Made by a program: the position numbers and the translations under genes. This document shows, one piece after another, positions 1-7,124 of a DNA stretch of 32,816 nt. The DNA is taken from contig DKYC01000070.1 in the NCBI GenBank assembly GCA_002492295.1, positions 1 to 32,816 of the forward strand, written 5' to 3'. Source of the stretch: Lachnospiraceae bacterium UBA7110. GTDB taxonomy: Bacteria > Bacillota > Clostridia > Lachnospirales > Lachnospiraceae. The notes beneath the pieces are model-generated. The model saw nothing but the letters and a program-made list of their open reading frames with translations. It made no database searches and was not told the DNA's origin. Positions within the stretch are counted from its first letter, which is position 1. The number at the start of each line of letters is the position of its first letter.

Positions 1-42
1 TGTTGGAAAAGCTTGTTGTTTCAGAAAGAATGGAGGCTATTT

Positions 43-1659
43 ATGCAAAAAGAACGGGGGACTAAAAAGACAAAACGGTGGGTGTCGGCATTTTTTCTTG
101 CAATGCTTTTGGCGGTATGTATTCCGACTTTGGCATTTGCCGCAAATGTGACATTGACAGTAAACAATTGTGTTATCGCGGGCAAAGATGTAACGGTGAC
201 GGTATCAGGACCAACGGCGCAGGCTGCGGACGGAATGTATTATCTATTTGAACTTAAGCCGTACGAAGAGGGCATTGGTGCGCGCCAGAATTATTGCGCG
301 ACAGCACCGGCAGCAGAAGTTGCAACATTTACTACGCCGCTTGATTTTAACACGGCAAATTCCAAACTGTATTCACGCTTTGTGGTAGCTGTTTCGGAAA
401 ACGGCATGTTTGTTCCGGTCAGCAATGAGTCATACATCACAAATCCGGAGGCAGTAGCGACGAAGGCGACAGGTTATCCGGTCAGAAGTAAGAAGGGTCT
501 AACGGCGGACTGGCGGTATAGCAGTGATTTATCTGCACTTGGTGCGGGTTATGCGTCCTATGAGCTTGATATCAGCAGGTTTTTAGCGGGTGGCGGCACA
601 AATTATACTTATAACGGCAAGAACTACAGCTTTAATTCCAGCGTTGTTGCCGAGTATGATATTGTATGCAAAAAGTTTGCAAACGAAGGCTGCAACGTGA
701 TTATGATTATCAAGAGTTCCTTCAACCCTGCAACAGCAGATACAATTGCACCTCTGGGACGTGTGCCGGGCAAGAACTGTTACGCGATGAACGTGTCTGA
801 GCAGGCTGGCACGGAAAAGATAGAAGCGCTGATGTCGTTTCTTGCAGGCAGATACGCGGGCAGTAATGGAACCATTCATTCATGGATTATCGGTAATGAA
901 ATAAACAATAATTCGCCGTGGCATTATGCGGGCGACATGGGGGAACAGCAGTTCTCGGAATATTATGCAAAAGAGTTCCGGCTTTGCTACAATGCAATCA
1001 AGAGTCAAAACGCGGGTGCGAGAGTATTCATTAACATTGACCAGCGTTGGACACATACGGATGCCAATACGCTTGCGTATAAGGGAAGGGATGTTTTGGA
1101 CCACTTCGCACAGGCTATCAGTGCGACCGGAAATATTGACTGGGGACTGTCCATTCATCCGCACCCGGTTCCGCTGTTTAACTGCCAGTTTTGGAACTTA
1201 CCGCCCGGATATTCCGGAATGAGGAATCTTGTGGTACATTCGGATGATACAAGGATGGTCAACCCGACCAATTTGGAGGTTGTCACGAACCATATGGCAC
1301 AGCCGTTTCTGCTGGCACCAAGCGGCGCGGTACGTCATATTCTGATTTCCGAAATGGGCTTTACGTCAGTCAATCCGACCCTGCCGACAGACCAGAACAT
1401 TCAGGCAGCGGCAATGCAGTACGGATATAAACTGGCTGCCTCAAATCCGTTCATTGAGGGAATTGTCATTCACAGACAGATTGATCATGCTTCCGAGGTC
1501 GCAAATGACGGCATGGCGGTTGGTATCAGGGATGCCGGAGGCGCACCGAAGGTATCATTTAACATGTTTAAGTACATGGATACTGCTGATCCGACCTATG
1601 CAAACTTTGCATTACCGTATATTGGCGCTTCAAGCTGGGCGGATGTCGGGCTGAATTAA
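43..1659 (+). CDS. Secreted TIM-barrel glycosidase-like protein (probably DUF5722)
   Basis: Predicted exported protein of 538 aa. Residues 1-36 form a typical signal peptide: a basic KKTKR stretch, a hydrophobic core, then an AFA cleavage site. The mature part looks like a clan GH-A type (beta/alpha)8 barrel. IIGNEIN supplies a Glu near residue 286 in the acid/base position, and ISEMGF supplies a Glu near residue 437 in the nucleophile position. I recognise the overall layout as DUF5722, a family without a firm substrate assignment. The ATG at 43 is chosen because GGAGG lies 6 nt upstream and the signal peptide starts there; the frame is open further upstream. An intrinsic terminator follows. 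The promoter lies outside the window. Substrate unknown, probably a polysaccharide or cell-wall glycan (inference). Confidence 0.68.
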   Translation: MQKERGTKKTKRWVSAFFLAMLLAVCIPTLAFAANVTLTVNNCVIAGKDVTVTVSGPTAQAADGMYYLFELKPYEEGIGARQNYCATAPAAEVATFTTPLDFNTANSKLYSRFVVAVSENGMFVPVSNESYITNPEAVATKATGYPVRSKKGLTADWRYSSDLSALGAGYASYELDISRFLAGGGTNYTYNGKNYSFNSSVVAEYDIVCKKFANEGCNVIMIIKSSFNPATADTIAPLGRVPGKNCYAMNVSEQAGTEKIEALMSFLAGRYAGSNGTIHSWIIGNEINNNSPWHYAGDMGEQQFSEYYAKEFRLCYNAIKSQNAGARVFINIDQRWTHTDANTLAYKGRDVLDHFAQAISATGNIDWGLSIHPHPVPLFNCQFWNLPPGYSGMRNLVVHSDDTRMVNPTNLEVVTNHMAQPFLLAPSGAVRHILISEMGFTSVNPTLPTDQNIQAAAMQYGYKLAASNPFIEGIVIHRQIDHASEVANDGMAVGIRDAGGAPKVSFNMFKYMDTADPTYANFALPYIGASSWADVGLN

Positions 1660-1691
1660 AATGTTACGAAAAGAAAAATGATAATTTGTTT

Positions 1692-1721
1692 AAAACCGCC
1701 GGGAATCCTTCCGGCGGTTTT
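1692..1721 (+). terminator. Rho-independent terminator after the secreted barrel protein
   Basis: A perfect 11-bp stem (arms 1692-1702 and 1711-1721, core CCGCCGG/CCGGCGG) with an 8-nt loop. The stem ends in a T run and begins with an A run, so it may work in both directions. It lies 32 nt after the stop codon at 1659. Confidence 0.9.
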
Positions 1722-1743
1722 ACTGTCAGCCAATTTATAGTAG

Positions 1744-1772
1744 TTGCGCGGTATAGCGTTTTAGTGTAAACT
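1744..1772 (+). promoter_or_regulatory. Possible sigma-A promoter for the GH25 gene
   Basis: TTGCGC and TAAACT are separated by exactly 17 nt, upstream of the GH25 gene and downstream of the preceding terminator. Each hexamer matches consensus only partly, so this is a modest call. Confidence 0.35.
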
Positions 1773-1834
1773 GAAAAGGAAAAAGTACGGTACTCAATAG
1801 TTACGGAATTCAATAACAGGAAAGGGTATAAATA

Positions 1835-2980
1835 ATGAATAAAAGGAAGCAAAGGCGGGCAGGGAGCGCGGTTATCATTGTGCTGCTTGCGCTGACAACT
1901 GCAATATCGGCTGCGCTTGCGGCGATGTTCGGAGTCGGGTATGTACAGGAAAAACAGGAACGGAATGCGCTTACCGCACAGTATGAAGCGCGGATTGCGC
2001 AGCTGGAGTCGGCAAAGCCAGCCGTTTCGGACAGTATTGAAGCCCCTGACGCGCAGAAGGAGGACACGGAAAAGGAATACGTCGAAGTCATGGGCGACGG
2101 TGAAAACGCCATTGATATCAGCGCGCTGCTGCAAAACAAGGAAGATGAGTTAGAGGCGTCTATCAAGGAACGCATGAAGGAGCTGGTAACGGCAGAGGAC
2201 GGCAGTCCGCTCAAAATGCTGCGTTCGTTTTTCCCTGAAAATCTGATTTATGCCGATCAGGATGAGTATGTTTTTGCACCTGTCCTTGACGGGGTGAAAA
2301 AGCATACTTACCTGGAAGAAAATTTTGTGAAAACAGATAACGGGGAAATGCAGTACATAGAAAACGGCACGGTTGTTTCGCACAAAGGAATTGATGTGTC
2401 AAAATATCAGGGTGACATTGACTGGCCAGCGGTGGCATCGGATGGCGTGGAGTACGCTTTTGTGCGCCTTGGATTGCGTGGATATGAATCGGGGAAGCTT
2501 GTGCTTGATGATTTTTTTGACCAGAATATGCGCGGCGCAAGTGCAGCGGGAATTAAGACAGGCGTTTATTTCTTTACACAGGCGGTAACCGTCGAGGAGG
2601 CAGTTGAGGAAGCGGATTATGTGCTCGATAATATTGCGGATTACGATGTGTCTTACCCGGTTGTGTTTGACGTGGAAATGATTGTCAACGGTGATGGAAG
2701 GGCAAACGGGCTTTCACAGAAGGACCGAACGGATATTGCACTTGCTTTTTGCGATAAGATTAAGGCGGCGGGATATACGCCGATGATTTACGGAAATGTG
2801 AAATGCTTCACAAAGCTGCTTGATATGACAAGGCTAAATGATTATGAAAAGTGGTATGCGTTTTATGATGATTATATGTATATGCCTTACGAGGTCGGAA
2901 TTTGGCAGTATACGGAAAAGGGTACGGTAGCAGGCATCAAGACAGGTGTTGATTTAAATATTTCTTATAAAGAATATTAA
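1835..2980 (+). CDS. Membrane-anchored GH25 muramidase (lysozyme family)
   Basis: 381-aa protein expected to cleave the beta-1,4 MurNAc-GlcNAc bond of peptidoglycan outside the membrane. An N-terminal basic segment is followed by one hydrophobic helix at about residues 8-34, which acts as a signal anchor. A coiled, acidic linker runs to about residue 180. The catalytic GH25 domain begins with GIDVSKYQGDIDW (Asp187) and contains the VVFDVEM strand with Asp279 and Glu281, the expected acidic pair. The C-terminal GIWQYTEKG and DLNI motifs are also typical of the family. The gene is monocistronic or loosely linked to the sirtuin downstream. Probable role: wall remodelling or daughter-cell separation (inference). 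Confidence 0.88.
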   Translation: MNKRKQRRAGSAVIIVLLALTTAISAALAAMFGVGYVQEKQERNALTAQYEARIAQLESAKPAVSDSIEAPDAQKEDTEKEYVEVMGDGENAIDISALLQNKEDELEASIKERMKELVTAEDGSPLKMLRSFFPENLIYADQDEYVFAPVLDGVKKHTYLEENFVKTDNGEMQYIENGTVVSHKGIDVSKYQGDIDWPAVASDGVEYAFVRLGLRGYESGKLVLDDFFDQNMRGASAAGIKTGVYFFTQAVTVEEAVEEADYVLDNIADYDVSYPVVFDVEMIVNGDGRANGLSQKDRTDIALAFCDKIKAAGYTPMIYGNVKCFTKLLDMTRLNDYEKWYAFYDDYMYMPYEVGIWQYTEKGTVAGIKTGVDLNISYKEY

Positions 2981-3031
2981 AAGAAAATGGAAACAATAAG
3001 GTTTTTATCGTGGAAAGGAGCGTTTTGCGAA

Positions 3032-3754
3032 ATGAATGAAGGAATTGAAAAGCTGCAGGAAATGATTGATCAGAGTAACAGGATTGTATTTTTCGGAGGC
3101 GCGGGCGTCTCGACGGAGAGCGGCATTCCTGACTTTCGGAGTGTGGACGGACTTTATAATCAGAAGTATGACTATCCGCCCGAAACGATTTTGAGCCACA
3201 CCTTTTATGTGAAAAGACCGGACGAATTTTTCCGGTTTTACAGGGACAAAATGCTGTTTACCGACGCGAAGCCTAACGCGGCGCATATTGCGCTTGCAAA
3301 GCTTGAAGAAGCCGGAAAGCTGACGGCGGTGGTGACGCAGAATATTGACGGCCTGCATCAGGCAGCGGGGAGCAAAACGGTTTTTGAGCTCCACGGCAGC
3401 ATGTTAAGAAATTACTGTGAAAAATGCCACAGGTTCTATGGTATTGACGCTGTTTTGAATTCTACAGGAGTGCCTGCCTGTGAATGCGGCGGAAGGATTA
3501 AGCCGGACGTGGTACTCTACGAAGAGGGACTTGACCAAAATACGCTTTCCGGCGCGGTGCGTGCAATCAGCGAGGCGGATATGCTGATTATCGGCGGAAC
3601 ATCGCTTGCAGTTTACCCTGCGGCGGGGCTGATTGATTATTACCGCGGCAATAAGCTAGTATTGATTAACAAGACGCCGACAGCGCGTGATACCATGGCG
3701 GATTTGGTGATAACCGACAGCATCGGTGAGGTTTTTTCACAAATTAAAATTTGA
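3032..3754 (+). CDS. cobB: NAD-dependent protein deacylase, sirtuin (Sir2/CobB family)
   Basis: 240-aa sirtuin that removes acyl groups from protein lysines using NAD+. Visible motifs: GAGVSTESGIPDFRS (NAD binding, residues 23-37), TQNIDGLHQAAG (102-113), catalytic His121 in ELHGS, zinc-ribbon cysteines 129, 132, 150 and 152, and GTSLAVYPAAGL. Length fits class III or U bacterial sirtuins. An in-frame ATG lies at 2987, but the ATG at 3032 has an AAAGGAG site 11 nt upstream and begins where family members begin, so 3032 is preferred. The gene sits 6 nt (long start) to 51 nt (chosen start) after the GH25 gene and could be cotranscribed with it. Substrate proteins cannot be inferred from this context. 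Confidence 0.93.
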   Translation: MNEGIEKLQEMIDQSNRIVFFGGAGVSTESGIPDFRSVDGLYNQKYDYPPETILSHTFYVKRPDEFFRFYRDKMLFTDAKPNAAHIALAKLEEAGKLTAVVTQNIDGLHQAAGSKTVFELHGSMLRNYCEKCHRFYGIDAVLNSTGVPACECGGRIKPDVVLYEEGLDQNTLSGAVRAISEADMLIIGGTSLAVYPAAGLIDYYRGNKLVLINKTPTARDTMADLVITDSIGEVFSQIKI

Positions 3755-3793
3755 GAAGAAAAAGGAACTGGCATAAAAGGAGCGCGATTAAGA

Positions 3794-4165
3794 ATGAAGG
3801 AACGAATTGTAGGCTACCGAAGGCGGATGGATATGCTTTTGGCGCAGCCGCCTGAGGATGCGGACTGGGAACAGATTTTACAGGAGCATCTGACACAGGT
3901 GTCATTTTTTCAGCATGAGCGTTTTATCCATTTAATTGTGACAGTGACTTTTGCAATTCTTGTGACAATTGCGCTTGCGGTTTACTGTATTGCGGAGTAT
4001 ATGCCGATGCTGGCACTGATTGTGCTGCTTCTGGTATTGCTTGTCCCGTATATCGGACACTATTACACGCTGGAAAATGAGGTGCAGAAGATGTATGGGC
4101 AGTATGACGTGATACAGGGCAAAGTGAATGAGAAAAAGAAGGAGCAGTCATGGAATACGAAGTAG
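3794..4165 (+). CDS. Small membrane protein with two transmembrane helices, unknown function
   Basis: 123-aa protein I do not recognise. The N-terminal 45 residues are soluble and charged. Two hydrophobic helices follow at about residues 47-67 and 70-90. The C-terminal tail is charged and ends in a lysine-rich stretch. AAAGGAG lies 8 nt before the ATG. The last 16 nt overlap the DUF951 gene, which suggests translational coupling. A topology with both ends in the cytoplasm is likely. Confidence 0.8.
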   Translation: MKERIVGYRRRMDMLLAQPPEDADWEQILQEHLTQVSFFQHERFIHLIVTVTFAILVTIALAVYCIAEYMPMLALIVLLLVLLVPYIGHYYTLENEVQKMYGQYDVIQGKVNEKKKEQSWNTK

Positions 4166-4341
4166 GGGATATCGTAAAATTAAAGAAAAAACATCCGTGC
4201 GGCAGTTTTGAGTGGGAGATTTTGCGCGTCGGTGCGGACTTCCGTTTAAAGTGCACAGGCTGTGGACACCAGATTATGCTTCCCAGACGCCAGGTGGAGA
4301 AAAGTACAAAGGGTTTGACAAAGCGGGCAGATGGAAATTAA
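4150..4341 (+). CDS. DUF951 family protein
   Basis: 63-aa protein matching DUF951, a widespread Firmicutes family of unknown function. It shows the family features: an N-terminal VGDIVKLKKKHPCG segment, then EWEILRVGADFRLKC, a CxxC pair (C39/C42 region) and a conserved MLPRRQVEK strand. The fold is probably a small beta barrel with a possible metal- or nucleic-acid-binding site (inference). The ATG overlaps the end of the preceding membrane-protein gene by 16 nt. The family is often found just upstream of rpsF, as it is here. Confidence 0.9.
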   Translation: MEYEVGDIVKLKKKHPCGSFEWEILRVGADFRLKCTGCGHQIMLPRRQVEKSTKGLTKRADGN

Positions 4342-4381
4342 TGCGAAATTTCGAAAATTTCGAAAATTTGAAGCCAAATAC

Positions 4382-4410
4382 TTGCAAAATTATACAAGCT
4401 ATGTTATCAT
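4382..4410 (+). promoter_or_regulatory. Sigma-A promoter of the rpsF-ssb-rpsR operon
   Basis: TTGCAA (4382-4387), a 17-nt spacer and TATCAT (4405-4410) form a good vegetative promoter. Transcription would start near 4417, giving a leader of about 68 nt before rpsF. Three tandem CGAAAATTT-like units (4344-4369) lie just upstream and could act as an A/T-rich UP element. Confidence 0.75.
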
Positions 4411-4439
4411 AAATTTTCGTGATATATAAAAAATCCTTG

Positions 4440-4458
4440 CTTTTCCGATAAGGGAAAG
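4440..4458 (+). promoter_or_regulatory. Leader hairpin before rpsF, possible S6:S18 autoregulatory element
   Basis: A 7-bp stem CTTTTCC/GGGAAAG encloses a GATAA loop in the rpsF 5' UTR and includes a CCG at the loop edge. The S6:S18 complex is known to bind a CCG-containing hairpin in rpsF leaders of many bacteria. The position fits, but I cannot confirm the full consensus by eye. Confidence 0.4.
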
Positions 4459-4484
4459 GCCAGAGACCAAAAGGAGGTAACAAG

Positions 4485-4775
4485 ATGAACAAATATGAAT
4501 TAGCCGTTGTTGTCAGCGCGAAGCTTGAGGACGATGACAGAGCAGCTACCGTCGAGAAAGTGAAAAACATGATTACAAAACACGGCGGTACAATCACAAA
4601 CGTAGATGAGTGGGGTAAGAAAAGACTTGCTTACGAAGTACGTAAGATGAAGGAAGCTTTCTACTATTTCATTCAGTTTGATGGCGAAGCAAGTGTTCCG
4701 GCAGAAGTTGAGTCAAGAATTCGTCTCAATGAGAATGTTGTGAGATATTTGTGCGTTAGACGGGACGAGGAATAG
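4485..4775 (+). CDS. rpsF: 30S ribosomal protein S6
   Basis: 96-aa S6, which sits on the platform of the small subunit and pairs with S18. It starts MNKYELAVVV, the usual S6 start, and contains the conserved WGKKRLAYEVRKMKEAFYYF block and VVRYLCVR near the C terminus. A strong AAAGGAGG site precedes the ATG. It is the first gene of the classical rpsF-ssb-rpsR operon, driven from the promoter near 4382-4410. Confidence 0.98.
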   Translation: MNKYELAVVVSAKLEDDDRAATVEKVKNMITKHGGTITNVDEWGKKRLAYEVRKMKEAFYYFIQFDGEASVPAEVESRIRLNENVVRYLCVRRDEE

Positions 4776-4818
4776 AAATACGCAGATAGGAACTGCGTAT
4801 CGTGGGAGAACTTAAAAT

Positions 4819-5274
4819 ATGAATAAAGTAATTTTAATGGGACGCTTGACAAGAGATCCTGAGGTAAGATATACACAAGGCGATAATCAGATGGCAATTG
4901 CAAGATATACGCTTGCGGTTGACAGACGGTTTAACCGTAACGGCGATGAGAACACAGCCGATTTTATTTCCTGTGTTGCGTTCGGCAAGTCGGGGGAATT
5001 TGCAGAGCGGTATTTGCGCAAGGGAACAAAGATTGCCGTGACAGGCCGTATTCAGACAGGCAGTTATACCAATAAGGATGGCGTGAAAGTTTATACCACA
5101 GACGTTGTTGTTGAAGATCAGGAGTTCGCTGAAAGCAAAAACAGCAGTAATAATAACAGTGGCGGTTTTGACGGAAATTATGGAAACAACAGCCAGCCCG
5201 CTGCACCGATGGCGGCAGGCGACGGTTTTATGAACATTCCGGACGGAATCGACGAGGAACTGCCGTTTAACTAA
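4819..5274 (+). CDS. ssb: Single-stranded DNA-binding protein
   Basis: 151-aa SSB that coats single-stranded DNA in replication and repair. The OB fold occupies residues 1-110 and begins MNKVILMGRLTRDPEVRYT. A disordered Asn/Gly-rich linker follows (about 115-140), then the acidic C-terminal tip ending DEELPFN, the partner-binding tail. It lies between rpsF and rpsR, 43 nt after rpsF, and is cotranscribed with them. The ribosome site before this ATG is weak (GGGAGAAC), as is common for the middle gene of this operon. Confidence 0.97.
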   Translation: MNKVILMGRLTRDPEVRYTQGDNQMAIARYTLAVDRRFNRNGDENTADFISCVAFGKSGEFAERYLRKGTKIAVTGRIQTGSYTNKDGVKVYTTDVVVEDQEFAESKNSSNNNSGGFDGNYGNNSQPAAPMAAGDGFMNIPDGIDEELPFN

Positions 5275-5349
5275 GGAATCATTCCTTTGCATCAGCATCA
5301 ATTTTGAAATTCTGAGTGATTTGAGATTTTAGAGATAGGAGGCTTTATC

Positions 5350-5613
5350 ATGGCTTTTAATAAAACTGAGAAGACTGATTCTCCGATGAAGAGAAGAGGC
5401 GGTATTCGTAGAAGAAAAAAAGTTTGCGTATTTTGCGGCAAGGATAATGTAATTGATTACAAGGATACGGCGAAGCTAAAGAGATACGTATCTGAGAGAG
5501 GAAAAATTCTTCCGAGAAGAATCACAGGTAACTGTGCAAAGCATCAGAGAGCGCTTACCGTAGCAATTAAGCGTGCGCGTCATTTGGCGCTTATGCCTTA
5601 TACGATTGATTAA
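5350..5613 (+). CDS. rpsR: 30S ribosomal protein S18 (cysteine-containing form)
   Basis: 87-aa S18, partner of S6 on the 30S platform. The core SERGKILPRRITGNCAKHQR block is diagnostic. This copy carries CVFC plus NCAKH, the Cys-containing form expected to bind zinc, rather than the Cys-poor form of Bacillus. The GGAGG ribosome site is clear. It is the last gene of the operon and is followed by a strong terminator. Confidence 0.97.
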   Translation: MAFNKTEKTDSPMKRRGGIRRRKKVCVFCGKDNVIDYKDTAKLKRYVSERGKILPRRITGNCAKHQRALTVAIKRARHLALMPYTID

Positions 5614-5631
5614 GAGGAAATGAAAAAGGAG

Positions 5632-5669
5632 AAACCAATGAACGCATAACACTGTTCATTGGTTTTTTT
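5632..5669 (+). terminator. Terminator of the rpsF-ssb-rpsR operon
   Basis: A perfect 12-bp stem (5632-5643 with 5654-5665, AAACCAATGAAC/GTTCATTGGTTT), a 10-nt loop and a seven-T tail at 5663-5669. Confidence 0.95.
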
Positions 5670-5704
5670 CATCATCATAAAATTATAGAGGAGGACAGCT
5701 AAAA

Positions 5705-6955
5705 ATGGCAGAGAAAACATATTCCACGGTCATTGAAAATTTTCTACGTTATGTAAAAATCGATACGCAATCCCTTGAAAAATATTCGGAGCAGACACCT
5801 TCTACCAATAAACAGAGGGACTTGGCATGTCTGCTGCGGGATGAGCTTTTGGAACTGGGTGCGTCGAACGTGCGTTATGATGAGGAGCATTGCTATGTCT
5901 ATGCGGAAATTCCGTCGAACCTGCTTATTAAAAAGAGAGTGCCGGGCATTGGATTTATTGCGCATATTGATACTTCCGAAGCAGTGAGCGGGACGGATGT
6001 TAAGCCGCGGGTTATTGAGGACTATGATGGAACGGATATCGTGCTTAATGCAGAGCATAATATTGTGACACGCGTGTCAGATTTCCCGATGCTGAAGGAA
6101 TGCAGGGGAAAGAGCCTGATTGTGACGGATGGCAATACGCTGCTTGGCGGTGACGACAAGGCGGGCGTTGCGGAGATTATGGCGATGGCGGAGTATTTTC
6201 TGAAGCACCCGGAGGTGCGTCACGGGAAAATCTGCATTGGCTTTACGCCGGATGAAGAGGTTGGAAACGGTGTAGCGTATTTTGATATCAAGGGCTTTGG
6301 CGCAGACTATGCATATACGGTTGACGGCGGCGAACTTGGCGATATGAACTATGAGTGCTTTAATGCAGCGGGCGCGGTACTCACAGTCAGGGGAAAGAGC
6401 GTACATCCAGGCTCCGCAAAAAATATTATGCGAAACGCAGTGAAGCTTGCGTATGAGTTCCTTGCAATGCTTCCTGACGAGTGCCCTGAAAATACGGAGG
6501 GATATGAGGGATTTTACCATGTGGACGGCATTCAGGGGGATGTCGAGAAGGCAACGGTGGAATTTATCATACGTGACCATGACAGGGAAAAGTTCGAGCA
6601 GCGTAAACAGACTGCAAGGGACTGCGTTGCGCGGTTGAATGAAAAATACGGGGAGCCTCGATTTGAACTGGAGATTAAGGAGCAGTACCGCAACATGCGT
6701 GAGATGATTGAGAAGGAATTTTATATCGTTGACAATGCGGTTGAGGCAATGCGGCGCGCAGGCGTGGAACCGAAGATTTCGCCTATACGCGGAGGTACGG
6801 ATGGGGCAATGCTGTCCTTTGACGGTCTTTTGTGTCCGAATATCTGTACGGGATCGGAGGGGCATCATGGGCGAAACGAGTTTGCGTGTATTGAAGATAT
6901 GGAAACGATTGTGGAGATACTGAAAAATATTGTATTACTTCCCTGCGGCGAATAA
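5705..6955 (+). CDS. pepT: Peptidase T (tripeptide aminopeptidase)
   Basis: 416-aa dizinc M20 peptidase that removes N-terminal residues from tripeptides in the cytoplasm. Metal and catalytic motifs are present in order: AHIDTSEAVSG, LLGGDDKAG, TPDEEVGNG (EE pair), YTVDGGELG and GSEGHHGRNEF. A dimerisation or lid domain separates the two halves. Length matches PepT of Salmonella and Bacillus. GAGGAGG precedes the ATG. The gene sits alone between two terminated operons; no promoter stood out in the short space upstream. Confidence 0.96.
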   Translation: MAEKTYSTVIENFLRYVKIDTQSLEKYSEQTPSTNKQRDLACLLRDELLELGASNVRYDEEHCYVYAEIPSNLLIKKRVPGIGFIAHIDTSEAVSGTDVKPRVIEDYDGTDIVLNAEHNIVTRVSDFPMLKECRGKSLIVTDGNTLLGGDDKAGVAEIMAMAEYFLKHPEVRHGKICIGFTPDEEVGNGVAYFDIKGFGADYAYTVDGGELGDMNYECFNAAGAVLTVRGKSVHPGSAKNIMRNAVKLAYEFLAMLPDECPENTEGYEGFYHVDGIQGDVEKATVEFIIRDHDREKFEQRKQTARDCVARLNEKYGEPRFELEIKEQYRNMREMIEKEFYIVDNAVEAMRRAGVEPKISPIRGGTDGAMLSFDGLLCPNICTGSEGHHGRNEFACIEDMETIVEILKNIVLLPCGE

Positions 6956-7042
6956 AATGTGCATTGCCGCACACAAACCGCGGGTTTTGGCAAACAAGTG
7001 TATATTAAGACAAAATATGCTATGGAACTTTGGTGGAATTGA

Positions 7043-7051
7043 TGTTATACT
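7043..7051 (+). promoter_or_regulatory. Extended -10 promoter for gdpP
   Basis: TGTTATACT is an extended -10 element (TGn plus TATACT), about 75 nt upstream of the gdpP start. The -35 region 17 nt upstream (TGGAAC) is a weak match. Confidence 0.55.
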
Positions 7052-7124
7052 AGAATAGTATCAGCAGATATCATTTCATACAAATTAGGAAAATCCCGGT
7101 AAAAGTGCGCGGGAGGTATTATAC

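Noticed and set aside
6077..6868. 263-codon minus-strand ORF opposite pepT
   Set aside because: Entirely antisense to a conserved peptidase with intact catalytic motifs; no ribosome site.
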